The notes under the pieces: model-generated
What the model saw: only the letters and a program-made list of their open reading frames with translations
Database searches by the model: none
What the model was told of the DNA's origin: nothing
Shown here: one piece after another, positions 22,031 through 32,327 of the stretch
Position numbering within the stretch: position 1 is the first letter of the stretch
How the letters are laid out: each line of letters starts with the position of its first letter
Made by a program: the position numbers and the translations under genes
From: JAFHCF01 sp048497495
GTDB taxonomy: Bacteria > Pseudomonadota > Alphaproteobacteria > Rhizobiales > Ancalomicrobiaceae
Direction: 5' to 3'
Length of the DNA: 33,089 bases
Assembly (NCBI GenBank): GCA_048497495.1
Contig: JAFHCF010000021.1
Location: 1 to 33,089 of the forward strand

Positions 22031-22621
22031 ATGCGGCAGGTTGCCACGAAGTCAGTGCGTCGCTCGAGTGTGGGCTCGCCCTCGAGGCGTGAGCCGGGAC
22101 CAACGGAGGCATCGACGCCGTTTCCGCCCGTCGTGTCTTCGGCGCATCTGGCTGCCGGCGGTTCGCCGGCACTTTCCGAGTTCGAATACGGTCTGATCCT
22201 CGCGAGCCACGCCTTCGATCGTTGGATGACCCGCTGCATGACCGCTGCCGGTCGCCCCAGCTTGTCGGCGCTCGAGATCCTCGTCCTCCATTCCGTCTGT
22301 CATCGCGATCGGCCCAAGAAGCTCGCCGACATCTGCTTGGTGCTCGACGTCGAGGACACCCATCTCGCCTCCTACGCCATCCGCAAACTGGCGACGGCCG
22401 GTCTGGTGACCTCCGGGCGGCAGGGCAAGGAGAAGGTGGTGGAAATCACCGACGCCGGCGCGGCGCTGTGCCGGCGCTATGCCGAGGTCCGCGAAGCGCT
22501 GTTGGTCAAGTCGCTGCGGGCGACCGGTCCGCTCGAGGCGGTTCTGTCCGACGCCGCCGCTCAATTGCGCGCCGTTTCCGGCTATTACGAACAGGCCGCT
22601 CGCGCGGCCGCGACATTGTGA
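22031..22621 (+). CDS. Winged-helix (MarR-like, COG5631-type) transcriptional regulator
   Basis: A 196-residue DNA-binding protein. After a disordered N-terminal ~35 residues come SSAHLAAGGSPALSEFEYGL, the HTH region (RPKKLADICLVLDVEDTHLASYAIRKL) and the wing (GLVTSGRQGKEKVVEITDAG). It then ends with a dimerising helix (SGYYEQAARAAATL). Members of this family sit at the head of peptide or amine transport operons and are likely local repressors. The hairpin at 21933-21957 is a candidate binding site. Its stop overlaps or nearly touches the ATPase start, so it is cotranscribed with the ABC genes. No strong ribosome-binding site precedes ATG 22031. Confidence 0.8.
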   Translation: MRQVATKSVRRSSVGSPSRREPGPTEASTPFPPVVSSAHLAAGGSPALSEFEYGLILASHAFDRWMTRCMTAAGRPSLSALEILVLHSVCHRDRPKKLADICLVLDVEDTHLASYAIRKLATAGLVTSGRQGKEKVVEITDAGAALCRRYAEVREALLVKSLRATGPLEAVLSDAAAQLRAVSGYYEQAARAAATL

Positions 22622-22632
22622 GGTTCGGGGCC

Positions 22633-24498
<1,866 letters not shown>

Positions 24499-24567
24499 CG
24501 ACCTCGGTCGCCCCGACGCCGAAACCGAAACTGCGCCGATCCGGCGCCCAACTCGGAGTGGACCCCC

Positions 24568-26088
24568 ATGCGTAGCAGGATCAGTCGTCTTTCCATGGCC
24601 GTGATGGCGGCGGCCTTCGTCGCCGGCGCCGCCCCGGCCCAGGCCGCGGGGACGCTCAGCGTCGCCCAGGCGCTCGATCCCGGCAGTTGGGACCCGATCG
24701 ACACGTTCCTGGTCGATTGGTCCAAGGTCGCCAACAACATCTACGACGGCCTCGTCCAGCGCGGGCCCGACATGAAGCTGACCCCGGCGCTCGCCACCAG
24801 CTGGAAGGTCTCCGGCGACGGTCTGTCGATCCGCTTCGAACTGCGCAAGGGCGTCACCTTCCACAACGGCGAGCCCTTCGACGCGGCGGCGGTGAAGTTC
24901 ACCTTCGATCGCCTGCTCGGGACCGAAGGCGCCAAGGGTCCGCAGCAGTCGAACTACAATTCGATCGACCACGTCATGGTCGTCGACGACCACACCGTCG
25001 ACATGATGCTGAAGAAGCCCGATCCGGTGCTGATCACCAAGCTCGCCGGCTACGGCGCGATGATCGTGCCGCCGAAATACATCACCGAGAAGGGCGATGC
25101 CTTCTTCAACGCCAACCCGGTCGGCACCGGGCCGTTCGCGCTCGCTTCCTACGAGCCGAAGGTCGGCATCAAGCTGAAGGCCAACCCGGCGTTCTGGGGT
25201 GGCAAGCCGAAGCTCGACGGCGTCGACTTCCGCTTCATCGCCGAACCGGGCACCGAGGTCGCCGAACTCCAGGCCGGGCGGCTCGACATCGCCTCGCTGA
25301 TCCCGCTGTCGCAGATCGAGACGATCAAGAAGCAGGCCGGCCTCGACGTCCTGTCGGTGCCGGGGCCGACCGTCGTGGTGCTGCGCTTCAACACCAAGAC
25401 CGGCATCACCAAGGACGAGAACGTCCGCAAGGCGCTGATCATGGCGGTCGATCGCGAGACGATCACCAAGGAGATCCTGCTCGGTCAGGCCAAGCCGATC
25501 GTCAGCTTCCAGTCGGAGGTCTCCTTCGGCTACGACCCGGCGCTGAAGGCGCTGCCCTTCGATCCGGCGGCGGCCAAGAAGCTGCTCGCCGAGGCGAAAG
25601 TCGCGCCGGGCTCCGCCGTCCAGCTCGACATCCGCGGCAACGACGCGACCTTCCGCGAAGTGGCGCAAGCCGTCGCCGGTTATCTCCAGGGGATCGGGCT
25701 GAAGCCGACGGTGAAGCCCTATGAGGTGAGCGTCCTGCTCAACGACATCATCCCGAATGGCAAGACCGGCGAGATGTTCCAGACCGCCTGGGGCGGTTGG
25801 ACCTTCGACTTCGACAACACCGCTTACCTGATGTACCACACCGGCGAAAAGTGGAACCCCTACGACAGCGATCCCAAGCTCGACGGTCTGCTCGAGAAGC
25901 AGCGTTCGATCACCGATCGGGCCGAGCGCGAGAAGCTGCTGCGCGAGGTCGGCGCCTATGTCGCCGGTCGGGCGCTCGAGCTGCCGCTCTACAATCAGAA
26001 CACCTTCGTCGGCATCAACAAGAGGGTGAAGGGCTTCGTCCTGCCGGGCGACAACCGCTATCGCTTCACCGACGTCACGGTGGATTGA
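24568..26088 (+). CDS. Periplasmic peptide-binding protein (SBP_bac_5 family)
   Basis: A 506-residue solute-binding protein. An N-terminal signal peptide (basic MRSRISRLS, hydrophobic core, cleavage after PAQA) exports it. Family blocks include WDPIDTFLVDWSKVANNIYDGLV, the signature LSIRFELRKGVTFHNGEPFDAAAVKFTFDR and NPVGTGPFALASYEPKVGIKLKANPAFWGG. It captures oligopeptides for the two permeases downstream. Length is standard. GGAG lies about 10 bases before ATG 24568. Exact ligand unknown; the M14 peptidase in the operon suggests modified or acidic peptides. Confidence 0.9.
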   Translation: MRSRISRLSMAVMAAAFVAGAAPAQAAGTLSVAQALDPGSWDPIDTFLVDWSKVANNIYDGLVQRGPDMKLTPALATSWKVSGDGLSIRFELRKGVTFHNGEPFDAAAVKFTFDRLLGTEGAKGPQQSNYNSIDHVMVVDDHTVDMMLKKPDPVLITKLAGYGAMIVPPKYITEKGDAFFNANPVGTGPFALASYEPKVGIKLKANPAFWGGKPKLDGVDFRFIAEPGTEVAELQAGRLDIASLIPLSQIETIKKQAGLDVLSVPGPTVVVLRFNTKTGITKDENVRKALIMAVDRETITKEILLGQAKPIVSFQSEVSFGYDPALKALPFDPAAAKKLLAEAKVAPGSAVQLDIRGNDATFREVAQAVAGYLQGIGLKPTVKPYEVSVLLNDIIPNGKTGEMFQTAWGGWTFDFDNTAYLMYHTGEKWNPYDSDPKLDGLLEKQRSITDRAEREKLLREVGAYVAGRALELPLYNQNTFVGINKRVKGFVLPGDNRYRFTDVTVD

Positions 26089-26100
26089 TCCGAGCCCCTC

Positions 26101-26127
26101 GGCGCGGCTGCCGCGTGCGGCCGCGCC
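26101..26127 (+). terminator. Hairpin between binding-protein and permease genes
   Basis: GGCGCGGC pairs with GCCGCGCC around an 11-base loop. Such intercistronic hairpins after binding-protein genes protect the upstream message, or partly end transcription, so that the binding protein exceeds the permease. Confidence 0.5.
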
Positions 26128-26148
26128 CCCTCCCATCCGGAGCCGCGC

Positions 26149-27072
26149 ATGACCCTGTTCCTGATCAAACGGCTGTTGCAGGCGCTGTTCGTCGTCTTCG
26201 CGGTGACGTTGCTTGTGTCCTGGGCGGTCCGCTTGTCGGGCGATCCGGCGATCATGCTGACGCAGGGCGCCGGCAGTGTCACCGAGCAGGACCTGATCAA
26301 CATCCGCGCCGCCCTCGGGCTGGAGCGGCCGTTCCATGAGCAATATCTCGGCTTCCTGCTCGGGCTGGTCACCGGCGATCTCGGCAACAGCTTCATGGGC
26401 GGCACGCCGGTGATGACGCTGATCGCCAAAGCCTTGCCGGCGACGCTGATCCTCGCCTTCTCGGCGCTCATGGTATCGATCGCGCTCGCCATTCCGCTCG
26501 GCATCCGCTCGGCGGTGAAGCGCGGCAGCGCCGAGGATCAGGCGATCCGCATCGCCTCGCTCGCAGGCCTCTCCTTCCCCAATTTCTGGCTGGCGCTGAT
26601 GATGGTGCTGGTGTTCTCGATCCTGCTCAAATGGCTGCCGCCGTCGGGCTGGGACGGGCCAGCGTCGCTGATCCTGCCGGCGGTGACGGCGGGGATCATC
26701 AACACCGCCGCCAATGTCCGGCTGGTGCGCACCGCCATGCTGGAGACCCTGTCGGCGCAATACATCATGGTGTGCCGTGCCAAGGGGCTGTCCGAGCGGG
26801 TGGTGCTCTACAAACACGCGCTCAGGAATTCGGCGATCCCGCTGATCACCTATGTCGGCATCCAGTTCGGCGGTCTCGTCGCCGGCCTCGTGGTGATCGA
26901 GCGGGTCTTCAACTGGCCGGGCATGGGCAGCCTCGCCCTCGATGCGGTGTCGGGGCGCGACTATCCGGTGCTGCAGGGCGTCGTCACCGTGTTCGCGATC
27001 CTGATCGTCGGGGTCAATCTCGCCGTCGACATCATCTACGGCCTCGTCGACCCCCGCATTCGGACGGAGTGA
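26149..27072 (+). CDS. Peptide ABC transporter permease (DppB type)
   Basis: A 307-residue inner-membrane protein with about six transmembrane segments, the first at the N-terminus (LFVVFAVTLLVSWAVRL). It has the extracytoplasmic loop typical of DppB (LGLERPFHEQYLGFLLGLVTGDLGNSF) and the cytoplasmic EAA loop, which contacts the ATPase (YIMVCRAKGLSERVVLYKHALRNS). It ends in IIYGLVDPRIRTE, a DppB hallmark. Pairs with the DppC-type permease starting 5 bases downstream. Confidence 0.9.
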   Translation: MTLFLIKRLLQALFVVFAVTLLVSWAVRLSGDPAIMLTQGAGSVTEQDLINIRAALGLERPFHEQYLGFLLGLVTGDLGNSFMGGTPVMTLIAKALPATLILAFSALMVSIALAIPLGIRSAVKRGSAEDQAIRIASLAGLSFPNFWLALMMVLVFSILLKWLPPSGWDGPASLILPAVTAGIINTAANVRLVRTAMLETLSAQYIMVCRAKGLSERVVLYKHALRNSAIPLITYVGIQFGGLVAGLVVIERVFNWPGMGSLALDAVSGRDYPVLQGVVTVFAILIVGVNLAVDIIYGLVDPRIRTE

Positions 27073-27077
27073 CCCAG

Positions 27078-27923
27078 GTGCCCGTCTCCTTCCGCTCCCT
27101 CCGCCGTTTTCTCTCGCTCGAACTCATCCTCGGCGGCATCCTGCTGACGACGATGATCGGCAGCGTGCTGGCCTCCGGCTGGCTGTTTCCCGATGGCGGC
27201 GAGGCGATGGACCTCAAGGCGCGGCTGGTGCCGCCGTTCCTGCGCGCCACCCATCCGCTCGGCACCGACCCGCTCGGGCGCGACGTGCTCGCCCGCGTCG
27301 TCACCGGCGGCTGGATCTCGCTCACCGTCGGCTTCTGGTCGGTGGTCGGCGGCGCGACGCTCGGCACCTTGGCGGGGCTGATCGCCGGCTACTATCGTGG
27401 GCTCGCCGAGACGCTACTGATGCGTTTCGCCGACATCCAGATGGCGCTGCCCTTCATCCTGCTCGCCATCACTTTCGCGGCGATCGTCGGCTCCAGCATC
27501 CCGCTCTTGATCGTGCTGATGATCGTGGCGCAATGGGTGCAATACGCCCGCGTGGTGCGCGGCTCGGTGCTCAGTTTGCGCGAGCGGGAGTTCATCCAGG
27601 CGGCGCGCGCCTTCGGCCTGCCCGATCTGCGCATCCTGTTCCTGCATGTGCTGCCCAATGCCTTCGGGCCGGTGGTCATCCTGATGACCCTCAACGTCGC
27701 CAACAACATCCTGCTCGAATCGAGCCTGACCTTCCTCGGTCTCGGGGTCGATCCGCTGGTGCCGAGCTGGGGCGGCATGCTCGCCGACGGGCGCACCTAC
27801 ATGCAGACGGCGTGGTGGGTCACCCTGTTTCCGGGGCTGGCGATCATGATGACCGTGCTCGGCCTCAATCTCCTCGGCGACTGGCTGCGTGACAACCTCG
27901 ACCCGACCTCGAAGGTGAAGTGA
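27078..27923 (+). CDS. Peptide ABC transporter permease (DppC type)
   Basis: A 281-residue inner-membrane protein. The N-terminal segment before HPLGTDPLGRDVLARVVTGGWISL is the DppC signature. The EAA loop reads LREREFIQAARAFGLPDLRILFLHVLPNAFGP. It ends LGLNLLGDWLRDNLDP. I chose GTG 27078, with GGAG about 8 bases upstream. A longer open frame upstream is antisense-like. It ends in a TGATG overlap with the peptidase gene. Confidence 0.85.
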   Translation: MPVSFRSLRRFLSLELILGGILLTTMIGSVLASGWLFPDGGEAMDLKARLVPPFLRATHPLGTDPLGRDVLARVVTGGWISLTVGFWSVVGGATLGTLAGLIAGYYRGLAETLLMRFADIQMALPFILLAITFAAIVGSSIPLLIVLMIVAQWVQYARVVRGSVLSLREREFIQAARAFGLPDLRILFLHVLPNAFGPVVILMTLNVANNILLESSLTFLGLGVDPLVPSWGGMLADGRTYMQTAWWVTLFPGLAIMMTVLGLNLLGDWLRDNLDPTSKVK

Positions 27924-29689
27924 TGAGCGTCCTTCTCGACCGCAACTATCCCCGCACCCTGGCGGAGATCGTCCGCGCTCTGCCCGAACGCGTCCGGGCC
28001 GGCGAGATCGCCGAGATCTGGTGCTTCGAGAACGAGGCGGCGCGGCGTGCGGCGGAAGCGGACTTCGCGAAGGTGGGCATCGCCGCGCGCATCCGCTCGG
28101 CCTACAAGCCGCTGGTCCATGCCTTCCTCGAGGAGATCCGGCGCGACGGACTGGCGCGCGTCGAGGTGGCGCTGCCGGTGCACGCGAACGCCAGCGCCGG
28201 ACGCTTCGCGCTCGAGGCCTATCCGCTCGCTGCTCTCCTAGGCGAGGCGACGCTCGTCTTCTCGGACGGCGCCCCCGGCTTCGACCACGTCGTGACGGTG
28301 ACCGATCGCGCCGGGGCGGTGACGCGCCACACGGTGTTCGCCCCCAACGTCGCGCGGGTCGACCACACCGGCGCGTCCATTCTGGCGCCGACCGGGTGGC
28401 TGCGCATCGGCCGGCCGAACGAGCGCCCGCGGATCGACGAGGCGGTCGCCTGCGAGGTCGAGACGCTGTTCCTCGACGTGATGGCGGCGGTGGCGGCGCA
28501 TACCTTTCCGGTGACCGAGCCCTGTTTCGACCGGCTGGTGATCGAGGCGGGTATCCCGCCGCTGCAACGGCCGCTCGGCTTCGGCGACGAGGTCGCCGAC
28601 ATGGTCGAGGCGCTGCACGAGGAGTTCTATTTCTCGCTGCTCGAATATTTCGTCAAGCGCTCGGGCCGCACCGACGGGGCGCGCGATCTGAAGCCCGGCC
28701 AGATCGTGCCGCTGATCCGCGCCGTCGACGGCCCGGCGACCGTGTCGCTGCGGGTCGAGCCCTTCGGCCCCGACGATTTCAACTATGTTGACGACGGAGC
28801 GCCGTTCGAGACCACGGGCACCCCGCCGACACCGGCACGGATCGCCGCCGCGCTCGATCGGATCGGGGGCACGCGCTATGCGGCGCGCTCGCGCGAGGGC
28901 AGGGCGGTGATCGGTACGGCTTGCGACGGTACCGAGCCCGGCGTGGCGATCTCGGGCGGCCAGCACGCCAACGAGACCACCGGAATCGTCGGGGCGCTAC
29001 GCGCCGCCGCGGCCTTGAAGGCCGCCGGTCGGCGCTTCGCGGTGACGCCTTCGGAGAACCCCGACGGCTACACCCTGCATCATCGCCTGCGCCGCGACAA
29101 CCCGGCCCACATGCACCATGCCGCCCGCTACACCGCGCTCGGCGATGATCTCGGCCATCGTGGCAACGCCACCGGCGAGGTCTATGAGTTGGCGGCGCGG
29201 CGCGAGGCGTTCGCGCGGTCGGGGGCGCAACTGCACATCAATCTGCACGGCTATCCGTCGCACGAATGGACGCGGCCCTTCACCGGCTATGTGCCGCGCG
29301 GCTTCGCGCTGTGGGCCGTGCCGAAGGGGCTCTTCCTGGTGGTGCGCTTCAGGGACGGCTGGGCCGACTTCGCTCGGCGGTTCGCCGAACGGCTGGCCCG
29401 TCGGTTGGCGGCCGAACTGCCGGAGATGATCGCCCTCAATGCCCGCCAGATCGACGCCTATCGGGCCCATGTCGGCGAGGTGCCGTTCGAGATCATCGCC
29501 GGCATACCCTGTCAGATCGGCGGTCCGACCCGTGCCACGGCGCCGATCGAGCTCATCACCGAGTATCCCGACGAGACGATCGGCGGCGGCGCCTTCAGGC
29601 TCGGCCACGAATGCCAGTACCGCGCCGCCGTCACGGCGGCAGAGATCTTCGCCGAGTTGGCACGAGCGGAGAATCCGTCGATCGCGTGA
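27923..29689 (+). CDS. M14-family zinc carboxypeptidase
   Basis: A 588-residue cytoplasmic peptidase (no signal peptide). The C-terminal half carries M14 motifs: zinc ligands His348 and Glu351 (GGQHANETTG), ENPDGY (378-383), a third zinc His in INLHGYP (about 442) and a catalytic Glu in ELITEYPDE (about 547). The first ~330 residues form an extra domain that I cannot name. It probably removes a terminal or side-chain amino acid from peptides imported by the ABC system in the same operon. GAAGGTGAAG precedes the TGATG junction and can serve as ribosome-binding site. Confidence 0.85.
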   Translation: MSVLLDRNYPRTLAEIVRALPERVRAGEIAEIWCFENEAARRAAEADFAKVGIAARIRSAYKPLVHAFLEEIRRDGLARVEVALPVHANASAGRFALEAYPLAALLGEATLVFSDGAPGFDHVVTVTDRAGAVTRHTVFAPNVARVDHTGASILAPTGWLRIGRPNERPRIDEAVACEVETLFLDVMAAVAAHTFPVTEPCFDRLVIEAGIPPLQRPLGFGDEVADMVEALHEEFYFSLLEYFVKRSGRTDGARDLKPGQIVPLIRAVDGPATVSLRVEPFGPDDFNYVDDGAPFETTGTPPTPARIAAALDRIGGTRYAARSREGRAVIGTACDGTEPGVAISGGQHANETTGIVGALRAAAALKAAGRRFAVTPSENPDGYTLHHRLRRDNPAHMHHAARYTALGDDLGHRGNATGEVYELAARREAFARSGAQLHINLHGYPSHEWTRPFTGYVPRGFALWAVPKGLFLVVRFRDGWADFARRFAERLARRLAAELPEMIALNARQIDAYRAHVGEVPFEIIAGIPCQIGGPTRATAPIELITEYPDETIGGGAFRLGHECQYRAAVTAAEIFAELARAENPSIA

Positions 29690-29974
29690 ACGTTGGTTCG
29701 TTGGAGAATCGTCCTTCCACACACCGCTTCCGCGGTGGATCGGAGGACGCCGGCCATTCTTCTTCGGACATATCGTTCGCAACGCAATGCGACCCAATAA
29801 GCGAATCCCCCGATTTGGAAACAATCAAGTATTTTGGGTGATATGAACCGCGTCGGATTCGTCGGGGGAATGCGAGCATGAGCATCCGCTTCGGGTCGAA
29901 GGGCGCCTGGCGAATGGCGCGCTCTTAACTGATCGGCGCTAGAATTCGCTTGGGGACGGGATGGAGGCCACGCC
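29690..29974. other. 285-bp intergenic region between peptide operon and integrase
   Basis: Holds the hairpin at 29710-29749, an A+T-richer stretch near 29800-29845, and a copy of the dispersed TCCGCTTCGGGTCG repeat (29883-29900). No gene seen. Likely the boundary between native and mobile DNA. Confidence 0.5.
29710..29749 (+). terminator. Imperfect long hairpin after the peptide operon
   Basis: Inner stem CACCGC-TTCC-GCGGTG with an outer stem CGTCC/GGACG separated by a small internal loop, followed by ATTCTTCTTC. Position 20 bases after the peptidase stop fits an operon terminator; the T-run is imperfect. Confidence 0.45.
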
Positions 29975-30601
29975 ATGCCCGAACTCGCCAGCAACTCCAG
30001 ACCCACCGTTCCTTGGAACAAGGGCGTTCTCGTCGGCCAGAAGCGCCCTCTTCAGCCCAAGCACGTATGGTCGATCCGCGTGCGATTGGAGATGGGTGGA
30101 TCACGCCGCGACCTCGCGCTGTTCGACATGGCCGTCGACAGCAAGCTGCGCGCTTGCGATCTGGTCAGCCTGAAGATCGATGACGTCTGCACCGGAACCA
30201 GGGTTCGGGAGCGAGCCACCGTTGTTCAGCGTAAGACCGGCAATCCGGTCCAGTTCGAGATCACCGAACATACGCGCAAAGCGGTCGAACGATTACTTCC
30301 GGTGCTTCGAGCGCGAGGCTCGGCCTACCTGTTCCCGAGTCGAGATCGTTCGAGCCTTCACCTATCCACTCGACAATATGCCCGGATCGTTCATGGCTGG
30401 GTCGAGAGCATCGGCTTGGACCCCGAGGACTTCGGAACCCACTCGCTTCGCCGGACCAAGGTCGTACAGATCTACCGGCGGACCGGGAACCTCCGAGCCG
30501 TTCAGATCCTGCTGGGGCACACCAAGATCGAAACCACGGTTCGTTACCTGGGGATCGAGGTCGAGATTGCACTGCTCCTATCGGAGCAGACCGATCTCTG
30601 A
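29975..30601 (+). CDS. Small tyrosine recombinase / integrase
   Basis: A 208-residue catalytic-domain-only tyrosine recombinase. All key residues are visible: Arg59 (KLRACDLVSL), Lys87 (RKTGNP), His156 and Arg159 (THSLRRTK), His182 (LLGHTKIETT) and the nucleophile Tyr191 (VRYLG). It lacks the N-terminal SAM-like core-binding domain, which is normal for this short subfamily found on plasmids and islands. GGAGG sits about 8 bases before ATG 29975. It probably moves or resolves the element that begins here. No tRNA target is visible beside it. Confidence 0.9.
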   Translation: MPELASNSRPTVPWNKGVLVGQKRPLQPKHVWSIRVRLEMGGSRRDLALFDMAVDSKLRACDLVSLKIDDVCTGTRVRERATVVQRKTGNPVQFEITEHTRKAVERLLPVLRARGSAYLFPSRDRSSLHLSTRQYARIVHGWVESIGLDPEDFGTHSLRRTKVVQIYRRTGNLRAVQILLGHTKIETTVRYLGIEVEIALLLSEQTDL

Positions 30602-30657
30602 TCGTCACTCAGATGTTTGCGGGCGAAGGGTGGGGGACCTCGATCCCGTATCGTCGA

Positions 30658-31095
30658 TCACCGCAGCGCCTGTGGTTCGTTCACTTCGTCGATGTCGTCG
30701 GTGTCGGCTTCGACCGCCTCGCGGATGAGCTTCGACGTCGTTTCTTCGAGATAGGCCTGCAGATCGGCGTGCAGAACGGAAAATTGCCGCCAGACGACCT
30801 CGTCGAAAGCCCGTTTCGGGGCTCTGACCATGACGGTCGTCCGGCGCTGACGTTTGTAGCGATAGGGCCGGAATCCGTAGCGACGGCAGAGAGCGACGAA
30901 TAGTTGGACCGACCAGGGGTCGGGCATCGTGAACTGGAGTTCCACGAGCGGATCCGCTCGCACCGAGGCCTGCAAACGCTCTCGGATGCGTCGGACGGCC
31001 GCTTCGGCGGCCCCGCGTTCCCCGTCGGTGGTCGCACCGGCGAGGAGCGCTTCGACCTTGCGTAGCCTCTCCCGAAGTTGTTCTTCGATCGGCAT
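30658..31095 (-). CDS. Conserved hypothetical protein of mobile elements (145 aa)
   Basis: An Arg-rich protein with an N-terminal helical segment (EEQLRERLRKVEALLAGATT), then a small alpha/beta part (LCRRYGFRPYRYKRQRRTTVMVRAPKRAFDEVVWRQF), and an acidic tail (VEADTDDIDEVNEPQALR). I recall similar proteins beside serine recombinases in Alphaproteobacteria but know no function. GAGG lies about 7 bases before ATG 31095. It converges on the integrase gene and diverges from the DUF3489 gene across a 251-bp gap in which I see nothing definite. Confidence 0.7.
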   Translation of the reverse strand: MPIEEQLRERLRKVEALLAGATTDGERGAAEAAVRRIRERLQASVRADPLVELQFTMPDPWSVQLFVALCRRYGFRPYRYKRQRRTTVMVRAPKRAFDEVVWRQFSVLHADLQAYLEETTSKLIREAVEADTDDIDEVNEPQALR

Positions 31096-31346
31096 CGCCG
31101 GCCTCGTTCCGTTGCATGCGCGATCTCACCACACGGGTCGACTGCCGGTCAACGAAGGTCGGTCGCCGAAGGTTCAAAGCGACCGACGTTTGGTGCTCTT
31201 TCGACTGGACTTCCATCGGCAACAGAGCGGTACTGCATTGCGGCTGCGGGGAAATCGGCCGCGGGTCAGCCTCGGAACCACATCGGTCCGGGGCTCGGGG
31301 TGGTGCAAGCGGATGCATCCTGCGTCGCGCCCACCGAGGACCCCAC

Positions 31347-31697
31347 ATGCCCCGTCACACCCGCATCAACCCCACCCGGCCCGAAATCGAACTAATCCAG
31401 GTCATCGCGGAAATCGGCGAGGTCGAAGCATCCGCAGCACCCCAGGTTGCGCCGGATCCCGAACCGGTCCAGCCGCTGGCGCCGCCGAAGCCGCCGTCCG
31501 GAAAGTTGGGCGTGATCTTTGACGAGATCGCCGCGCCCGCTGGCGCCACCATCGATGACCTCGTCGGCGCGACCGGCTGGCAGCCGCACACCATCCGCGC
31601 CGCGTTCAGTCGGCTGCGCCGGCGCGGGTTCCCGATCGTTCTCGCGACCGACGCCGATGGCCGCAAGGCCTATCGGCGCAAGCCGAAGGAGGGCTGA
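31347..31697 (+). CDS. DUF3489-type small protein of a recombinase cassette
   Basis: A 116-residue protein. The N-terminal half is low-complexity (Pro/Glu/Ala). The C-terminal half is a winged-helix-like DUF3489 domain: GKLGVIFDEIAAPAGATIDD, then LVGATGWQPHTIRAAFSRLR, then a basic tail. It precedes DUF2924 and a large serine recombinase, the usual order in these elements. GAGG precedes ATG 31347. Likely a DNA-binding helper; function not established. Confidence 0.8.
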   Translation: MPRHTRINPTRPEIELIQVIAEIGEVEASAAPQVAPDPEPVQPLAPPKPPSGKLGVIFDEIAAPAGATIDDLVGATGWQPHTIRAAFSRLRRRGFPIVLATDADGRKAYRRKPKEG

Positions 31698-31700
31698 ACC

Positions 31701-32327
31701 ATGACCCTTCTCGAGATCGCCACCCCCAACCTGCAAGCGCCCACCGGTTCGATCGATGGCTTCACGGCTCGCGGCCGAGCGGTTGCACACTCCGATCGTC
31801 GATCGAGGACGGTCGACCTACGGGCCGAACTGCCCGCTCGGCTCGCTGCCCTCGGCACGATGGAACGCGATGACCTCGTGGTCGAATGGCGGCGCCAGTT
31901 CCGGGTGAACCCACCCGACCGGCTTCGGCGCGAAATCCTCGAACTCGGCATCGCCTGGAAGCTCCAAGAAAAGGCGCTCGGCGGTCTGAAGACGGCCGTC
32001 GCCGCCGAACTGCGCGGCTTGGCTGAAGCCCTCGCCACCACCGGCGACATCCGCCGGGCCAAGACCCCACGCCTGAAGCCCGGCGCCCGGCTGGTGCGCG
32101 AATGGGGTGGCGCGACCCACGAGGTCACCGTGATCGACGGCGGCTTCCTCTGGAATGGTGATGTGCGGAAGTCGCTCTCGGCGATCGCCGAAGAGATCAC
32201 CGGCACTCACTGGTCAGGGCCGCGCTTCTTCGGCCTCACCACGCGCGCGAAGCAGGGTGCCGGTGGCACGGTCAGCGAGGTCTCGACGGCCGAGGTTGCC
32301 GACGACGAGGAGAATGGCGATGCGTAA
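31701..32327 (+). CDS. DUF2924-type protein of a recombinase cassette
   Basis: A 208-residue basic protein. The DUF2924 pattern is clear: ELPARLAALGTMERDDLVVE and WRRQFRVNPPDRLRREILEL in the middle, RLKPGARLVREWGGATHEVT next, and a C-terminal DNA-binding-like region (FLWNGDVRKSLSAIAEEITGTHWSGPRFFGL). It starts 3 bases after the DUF3489 stop with GGAGG upstream and overlaps the recombinase start by 8 bases, so the three form one operon. Confidence 0.85.
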   Translation: MTLLEIATPNLQAPTGSIDGFTARGRAVAHSDRRSRTVDLRAELPARLAALGTMERDDLVVEWRRQFRVNPPDRLRREILELGIAWKLQEKALGGLKTAVAAELRGLAEALATTGDIRRAKTPRLKPGARLVREWGGATHEVTVIDGGFLWNGDVRKSLSAIAEEITGTHWSGPRFFGLTTRAKQGAGGTVSEVSTAEVADDEENGDA